From assembly GCA_007449985.2 (NCBI GenBank), contig VIIQ02000063.1, positions 1 to 64,000 on the forward strand: a stretch of DNA of 64,000 bases, given 5' to 3'. The translations under genes and the position numbers were made by a program. The stretch is from Desmodesmus armatus. Taxonomy: Eukaryota; Chlorophyta; Chlorophyceae; Sphaeropleales; Scenedesmaceae. The notes beneath the pieces are model-generated. The model was not told the DNA's origin and searched no databases. It was given only the letters and a program-made list of their open reading frames with translations. How positions within the stretch are numbered: the first letter of the stretch is position 1; every line of letters begins with the position of its first letter. Below are positions 58,163 to 64,000 of this stretch, in pieces.

Positions 58163-59758
58163 ATGCAGTCAAAAGCAGCTAATACACATACAATCCCCCT
58201 CCAATCGTCACAACCGTTCCAGCAGCTACTATTCAGTCCAGTTTCTGGTCGGGCAAGGCTACCTAGGGGCCTCAGCACAGCAAGGAGCAGCACTGATGCC
58301 ACACCAGCAGTAGCACCGGAACACAAGGTGGGTCAGTGGCAGCAGATGGAGTGGTGCTAATGTTTGATTACATTTACATTTACCTGACAACAGATGGACT
58401 CCTCCGTTGCACAGGTTGGCAGAATGAATAAGCTGCTGCAGAATGTCAACCTGGCTGGTACCTCCCTGTTCCTGCAGATCTTAGGGGTGAGCTGACAACA
58501 GCTGGCAGGCTGGTAGCCACACCTGAACATCCTTGCAGATGGCGCTGTGCCTAGTATACAATGTTGTGCCAGTCGTTCCAGCACACCCTCTCCTCCACCC
58601 TGCAGAGAGGGTGCATAGGGCCCGTATGGTTGAACCTGTCCTGGCACCACTTACACACCGTCTGACTGCCTCAATAGATCTGCTGGTCAAGAAAGTACGT
58701 AACTACCTCTGCTTGCCCCTTCATCTGCTACTGTCACCACATGCAGGGCAACCAGAGCCTTGCGCTCCCACACATATCTGTCCCAGACATTTCTTGGATT
58801 GATTGGCCAGCCCTCAAAGCGGCAGGCTTCAAAGCCTGTGTCTTTGACAAAGACAACACCCTCTGCGAGCCCTTTGCACTAGCAGTCCCCAGCAGCTGCT
58901 GCCCTCCTTTGAGCAGTGCCAAGCAGCTTTCGGGCACAGCAAGCTAGTGCTGTACAGTAATTCAGCGGGCCTGCAGCAGTATGATCCAGATGGGCAGGAG
59001 GCAGCAGCGTTGGAGAGTGCCTTTGGGGTTCATGTGTTGCGGCATAAGGACAAGAAGCCTGCTGGCGGTTGTGAGGAGCTTCAGCGGTACTGCGGGTGAG
59101 GCTACAGCTGTTCAACTGTCTAGTGTCGCAGAGGTGCTGTCAATTGATATTAGATCAGGCTTCTTCTGGCAGGCTCCCACGAACAGTAAGGACAGTGCTG
59201 TTGTGAAAGTGCAGGAGTCCTGCAGTGCCGGGAGTTGGTAGGTATCCATCAGTTGTGGCAGTCTGCTGTTGTCAGTTTGCGGTCTCGTTGCTCGGCAGGC
59301 GCCCACGAGCAGTGGTGGTGGCAGCAGCAGCAGCAGCAGCAGAAGCACCGTTGCTTTTTAACGTGCTCTGACTGTTGCACTTTATGCAGTGCTGCACTGC
59401 TGACACATGGCACACAATGCATCTGCAGGCTGGGTACAAGCCACAGCAGATGCATTTGTTGAACCCCTTGCCCCTGCCCGCAACCCCTTGATGCAGGTGC
59501 GAGCCTCATGAGATGATATTCATTGGAGACCGCTACCTGACAGATGTAGTGTTTGGCAACAGGCACGGCATGTTGACGATACGAGTAGCTCCCCTGACCT
59601 CCAAGGGTGAACCACCCACTGTCGCTGCTGCCAGGCTGGTGGAGAATGCCTGTGTGTTGCGATGGTCAGCGGCAGGGTTGAGGGCTCCTGCACACCAACT
59701 GCTGCCCTTTGAGCGAGCCAGCCAAATGGTGGTGGCGAAAGAGGGTACAACCCTTTGA
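58163..59758 (+). CDS. Phosphatidylglycerophosphate phosphatase, GEP4/YqeG HAD family
   Basis: Exons 58163-58327, 58394-58486, 58539-58694, 58747-59095 and 59497-59758. The first exon is Ser/Arg/Ala-rich without acidic residues for most of its length, like an organelle transit peptide. Helices follow (GRMNKLLQNVNLAGTS). The HAD phosphatase motifs are all visible: motif I FDKDNTL (nucleophile Asp), motif II LYSNSAG, motif III KDKKPAGG and motif IV IGDRYLTDVVFGNRHG, then MLTIRVAPLTSKGEPP and APAHQLLPFE. The family removes phosphate from phosphatidylglycerophosphate, giving phosphatidylglycerol for plastid membranes and cardiolipin for mitochondria. The frame breaks once, near 58893, where one more C in GTCCCCAG would restore LPSFEQCQAAFG; this is the only defect. 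A TGTAA polyadenylation-type signal lies at 59775, 17 bases after the stop. Confidence 0.85.
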
Positions 59759-60023
59759 CAACCAAGTTCAACTTTGTAACATGTTTTGTCATGATGCTGT
59801 CATCACGTTCTCGCCAATTTCCATCCACACAGCTGTGCTAGTCTCGGCCGATCCTGCAACCATTGTTGTTGATACGCTTACGCTGTCTATCACTGCTTGC
59901 AAGTCAGCCTCGAGACAACAACTCGACAAAGCGGCTTGTTCTGCGTAAGGCTTACTACACGGTCTACTTTGAAAACGTCTGCTTTGATCGAGAGTGCTGC
60001 TCTTGGCTGCTGTGCAGCACATA

Positions 60024-63000
60024 ATGCTGCTGCACCACCAGCACCACAAGGCAGGGGTCACAGCTCAGCAGCAGTCATGTCTCCAATCAGCATGTTTGCC
60101 ACAGCTGCACAGGCTCAGATGCAGCTCTCAACGTTTGCTTGGCCTCAGAGCTCGGCCCAGAGCCCCGCGGCACCAACTGACCACCCTAGCAGCAGCCGCA
60201 GATATGGGGCATCATCATTCCCAGTCTTCGTCACACATGCAGCAGCTGGAGGGTCATGCAGGCAGAGCTTGGAGCAGCTTGCAACGGCAGCTTCAAGTCG
60301 TGGTGCAGCCGTCCAAGTACGATGCAGAGCTGCTGCACTTGGCTGCACCTGCGCTGGCTGCCATGCTACTTGAGCCACTCATGAACGTGGTATCAGCAGG
60401 TATGTGGGGCAGAGACACGTGTTGATGCATGCACTGATGGCATTGATGCAAAAGCACGAGGGCTGAAGTAGGGCTCGTGTGCAGCAGCTGGCCATGTGCT
60501 GCAAGGGGCACTTGTCGACGTTGCACATTGCTACTAGCTGAGCGCTCCTATCCATGTCTGCCTCAGCGACTGGCTACTGTCAGTGACTGGCTACTGTCAG
60601 CAGTGGCGGACAACACGCATCTTGGTGACTGGGCGCAGGCGGCTGCTTGCAGCAAAAGCCAGCCTAGCGACCCCACCTGTTGTGTTGCTTGTCTGTCACA
60701 CTCAACTGTTGGCTGTGGCCCGTCGCCTTCCCGCCCTGCTTCCTGCAGCTGTGCTGGGGCACTTGGGCACGCAGCAGCTGGGCGCGGTCTCCTTGGCTTC
60801 CTTGGCCACCTCCTTGGCCACGTATATATTCTCATTTTTGGTATTCTTGACAACACCGCGGATAGCAGCTGCGCATGCGCATGGGGACAGCAAAGCGGTG
60901 TCTAGGCTGGCAGCTGTTGGTCTATGGCTGGCAGCTGTGACAGGGACAGCAGTGGCGCTGGGCATGCATGCGGGCGCTGACATGATTGTGCAAGGTGAGC
61001 AGGGCATCCTGCAGTCCCCCTGCAGGACTATGTGTCGATGGCATTTTTTAGCAGCATCAAGCGCCTGTTCAGTCATAGGCGTCGTTGCTGACATTGCCCT
61101 GGCTTGAGCTCTTTCACTGCACTTTTGGAGCACACATCTCAGCATTTGTTCTTGCGCTGAGAGCTCGCACTTCCAGTACTCGACAGCATTGTGCTGGAAT
61201 CTTGTTTGAGCGCTTTGCCACGTGCTGTCTGCTGTTGAATTTAAATGTCTTCAGCCCTAAACCCAAAGGAGCCCCAGGTGTTCACCTACGCTGTGGAGTA
61301 CATCAAGATTCGGTCTTGGGGTATCATGGCCGCCATGTTGGGGTTTGTGGCGTCAGGGTCTTACAGAGGGATCAAGGACACAGCCACGCCGCTCAAGGCA
61401 GCCATGCTGGCAGCAGCCACCAACTTGGTGCTGACTCCTTTACTAATCATAGGTGAGTCATAGGTGCAGCAGTGCTGCGTCAACACTGCATGCACTTGTC
61501 ATATGGGACTAGACAACCCAGCGACTCAACCCAGACCACTGGTGAAACATTTTTGTGCTGCAGGTTGAGCATGAGAGTCTCCCATATGACACTCGTGCTG
61601 AACCTGCAGCACAGTATGTCGCAACAGTGGTCTGGGTTGAGTCATTGGGTTGAGTCAGAGTGTGTGGGGTTTGTTGGGACCGGCTGCAGCTGTGTCAATG
61701 CAGGTTCCTTCGGCATTCCAACAGTATTCTTGCATGCCAATAATATGTATCTTGCACTTCAAAAGTATGTATGGTTGCTGCCAATAGTATTCATGGTTGC
61801 CGCCGCCGCCGCCGCAGGTGGATCATTTGTATAGTGGTTTTCGCACCTGCTGCATTCACGCAACTGCTCATCAAGGCCAGACCTCACCAATGCCACGATA
61901 CTGTTTACTTCATCATCACCTGCAACCATTGTTGCTGTACTACTGCAGGTCTAGACCTCAACGTGTATGGAGCTGGCCTGGCAGCCACCCTGTCGACCTG
62001 GGTATCCTGCATAACCCTGATAGGGCTTATGTTGCGGCGCAAGGTGCTGAACCCTGCTGACCTGGCGTCACCACCCACTCGGGCTGAGGTCGTGCCGTAC
62101 CTGTGGAAGGGAGCTGTGCTGGCATTCCGGATGATCGTGACGTTTGGTGAGCAGACCTCCCCCAGCAGCCAGCCGTCCTGGGTTGCAGTGACATTGTTTG
62201 CTTTGGACGGTCCAGCCACTCTACATGTACACAGTCTACTTGTGGGACTGCTCGCAAGCAAGGACATACAAGCAGTGATACAACAGCATGGTATCCTTCT
62301 GATGCAGTTTGAAAGTAGTAGCACTGCGCCCACAGTGCTGGAGGTCAGTGTGTGACTGGTGCAGTACGCCACACCCATGCAAGCAGCTGCAGTTGCCTAG
62401 CCTTTTGGTGGCCCCGCCTTCAACTTTGGCGTCCCAGCTGACACTCCAGCCTGCCTGCCTGTGTGCTGCTGGCTGGCTCGCAGGCATGATCATGTTTGCA
62501 TCTGCTATTTGTGTGAGGGCTGGCGCCGTCTCACAAGCAGCGTTTGAGATCATCAGGCAGGCTTGGATAATCAGCATACAGGTGCGGATTAGGGCTGTCA
62601 GGCGCTCTTCGGGCTGGGCTTAGGCAATGCAATGCAATGGTTACGTGAACCAGATTCAATCATGGATGGTTTGTGCAACACCCATACAAATGCGCATTGC
62701 AGTAATGCTGTGGAGCATACCTCAGCGCACAACATGCTCTGCAATGTTATGGCTTGCGGTGCCTAAATGTGTTTCTTATCGAGTGTGGATAGATCGGTCA
62801 GAGCTGCGCGCAAACCCTGTCAGTCAGACCTGCGCCCAAGCGCTTGGCATGTCCTCTAGTGGCCCAGCATCACAAAGTAATACAGCCTGCTACAGGCATA
62901 TGCAGGGCTGTCGGTGTTTCACTCACTAATGCAGTGATTCCATGCGTGAGCCCACGCTCAATGCGCGCTGTGCTCACGCCATGCTGTCACTGCTGCTGCT

Positions 63001-63926
63001 GTTGCGTGCTATTGCAGCTGTTCGAGTCCCTCAACGTGGCGATGCAAGCCATGGCTGCGGCATACCTCGGCAAGCACGACCGCAGCAGCGCTCGTGCTGT
63101 GCTGGTGCGCACCCTGCAGATATCGTCTACGCTAGGTGTCGGCCTGGGCCTGCTGTTGGCTGTCTTCAGCCATCAGTTGGTAGGCCTGTTCACCAAGGAC
63201 GCTGCTGTTGCTGCGCTGGCGTGTGCCATCATGCCTGTCATCGCTTTCTTCATGCCTCTCGATGCTGCTGCCAGCATTACTGACGGCGGCTTGATTGCAG
63301 CTGGTCAGACGAATGCACTCAGCGTGATCCAAGTCCTGGGCACGTTGGTGCAGTATGGTGTTATGGCTGTGCTGATCAAGTATGGCATGGACAGTGTGGT
63401 GTATGTGTGGGCGGTTCTCAAGGTCATGACGCTGGCGCGGTTGGGCGGCGGCTTGTTCGTCCACTTTGGCTCGCGGCGCAGCGCGTTTAAGCCACAGGGG
63501 GCGGGTGCAGCGCAAGCAGAGGCGCAGGCGGAGACCGTGCCTGCAGCAGCAGCAGCAGGGGATGCTGCAGCGGACGGAACAGGCGGCTCGGAGGCGCTGC
63601 TAAGGGACCAAGCAGCGTCGGCAGCATCTGTCGCAAGCGGGGATGCTGGTGCTGAGGCCAGTCCTGCAGCCAGCAAGGTTGGTCGGCAGCCAAGCTGCAG
63701 CAGCCAGCCCAGCAGTGTCACAAGCACTGAGGGTGTGTTGGCTGGCGCTGTGGCAGGTGGGCAGCCGGTGCTGCCGCAGCAGCCGCAGCAGCTGCAGCCG
63801 TCAGGATATGACTATCAGCAGCTCCAGGCTTTGCCGCCGCAGCAGCACCAGGTGATGATGCAGCACCAGCAGCAGCAAGGGTACCGGCAGTTGCCTGTGG
63901 GCGGTGTAGCTGAGGGCAAGTTGTAG
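60024..63926 (+). CDS. MATE family efflux transporter
   Basis: Exons 60024-60399, 60749-60994, 61255-61452, 61949-62146, 62484-62581 and 63018-63926 join in phase to 674 residues. The N-terminal ~90 residues are Gln/His/Ser/Arg-rich and could be a plastid transit peptide. The MATE core begins YDAELLHLAAPALAAMLLEPLMN and continues with LGTQQLGAVSLASLATSL, FLTTPRIAAAHAHGD, SYRGIKDTATPLKAAM, NLVLTPLLIIGLDLNVYGAG, AFEIIRQAWIISIQ, YLGKHDRSSARAVLVRT and SITDGGLIAAGQTN. These are positions typical of plant DETOXIFICATION proteins. Such proteins exchange organic ions for protons or sodium across membranes with 12 spans. The last ~150 residues are an Ala-, Ser- and Gln-rich tail (QPQQLQPSGYDYQQ) absent from most relatives. 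It is co-oriented with the GEP4-like gene 266 bases upstream. Confidence 0.85.
61512..61656. repeat. Imperfect inverted repeat in a MATE intron
   Basis: Arms 61512-61575 and 61593-61656 are largely complementary: GTGCTGCAGGTT on the left pairs with AACCTGCAGCAC on the right, and ACTCAACCCAGACCACT pairs with AGTGGTCTGGGTTGAGT. The loop is about 17 bases, with CATATGGGA/TCCCATATG adding further complementarity. It lies inside the intron 61453-61948. Confidence 0.85.
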
Positions 63927-64000
63927 GGAGTGCTTGGAGCAGTTCCGCTGGTTGGTTGTATTCAACTGTGTTTGCTGGAGTGTGCAGTGGGAGAGCAGCG

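Overview
This is nuclear DNA of a green alga, most likely a chlorophycean. The genes are rich in short GT-AG introns, the exons are GC-rich, and CAG/GCA-type trinucleotide runs fill both coding and non-coding DNA, encoding Gln, Ser, Ala or Leu tracts depending on frame. Several predicted proteins are long, secreted and low in complexity, as in algal cell-wall or matrix proteins. No prokaryotic operons, CRISPR arrays, rRNA or tRNA genes were seen. Gene models below were spliced by eye: GT-AG borders were chosen so that phases agree and the summed exon length is a multiple of three.

Layout. Positions 1-6245 hold the 3' part of a Ty3/gypsy-like retroelement. Its decayed polyprotein reads cytosine-5 DNA methyltransferase, integrase, PHD finger, Tudor-like segment. 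An intact arginine/serine-rich ORF follows, then a purine-rich tract and a putative LTR start that occurs twice. At 7677-15694 (+) is a membrane-anchored subtilase-like protein with a PA14-type domain. At 17572-18842 (-) is a complete four-exon SUMO gene. At 20021-30810 (+) is a predicted ~2,980-residue secreted protein with about seven PKD/Ig-like repeats, a long polyproline tract and a Gln-rich tail. At 33286-34440 (-) is a small secreted protein, and at 37626-39636 (-) the 3' part of a multi-pass membrane protein. At 40330-46539 (-) is an 11-exon kinetochore protein resembling SKA3. Divergently from it, 46895-50681 (+) encodes a secreted collagen-like protein. At 52522-56481 (+) is a secreted Cys-rich, Val-Pro-Pro and polyproline protein that runs into a tandem array of ~267-bp units. 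At 58163-59758 (+) is a GEP4-type phosphatidylglycerophosphatase and at 60024-63926 (+) a MATE transporter.

How the genes relate. Five of the genes (subtilase, PKD protein, small secreted protein, collagen-like protein, Val-Pro-Pro protein) carry signal peptides or a signal anchor with matrix-like repeats, so the window looks like an extracellular-matrix neighbourhood with housekeeping genes between them (SUMO, SKA3, GEP4, MATE). No operon-like coordination is implied. Four poly-C runs in coding DNA, three of them in polyproline stretches, coincide with single-base frame breaks, which points to homopolymer errors in the assembly or to real slippage.

Most notable: the DNA-methyltransferase retroelement; the collagen-like gene with an 18-nt exon and tandem acceptors; the subtilase that keeps its triad but seems to lack the oxyanion Asn; and a long imperfect inverted repeat in a MATE intron.
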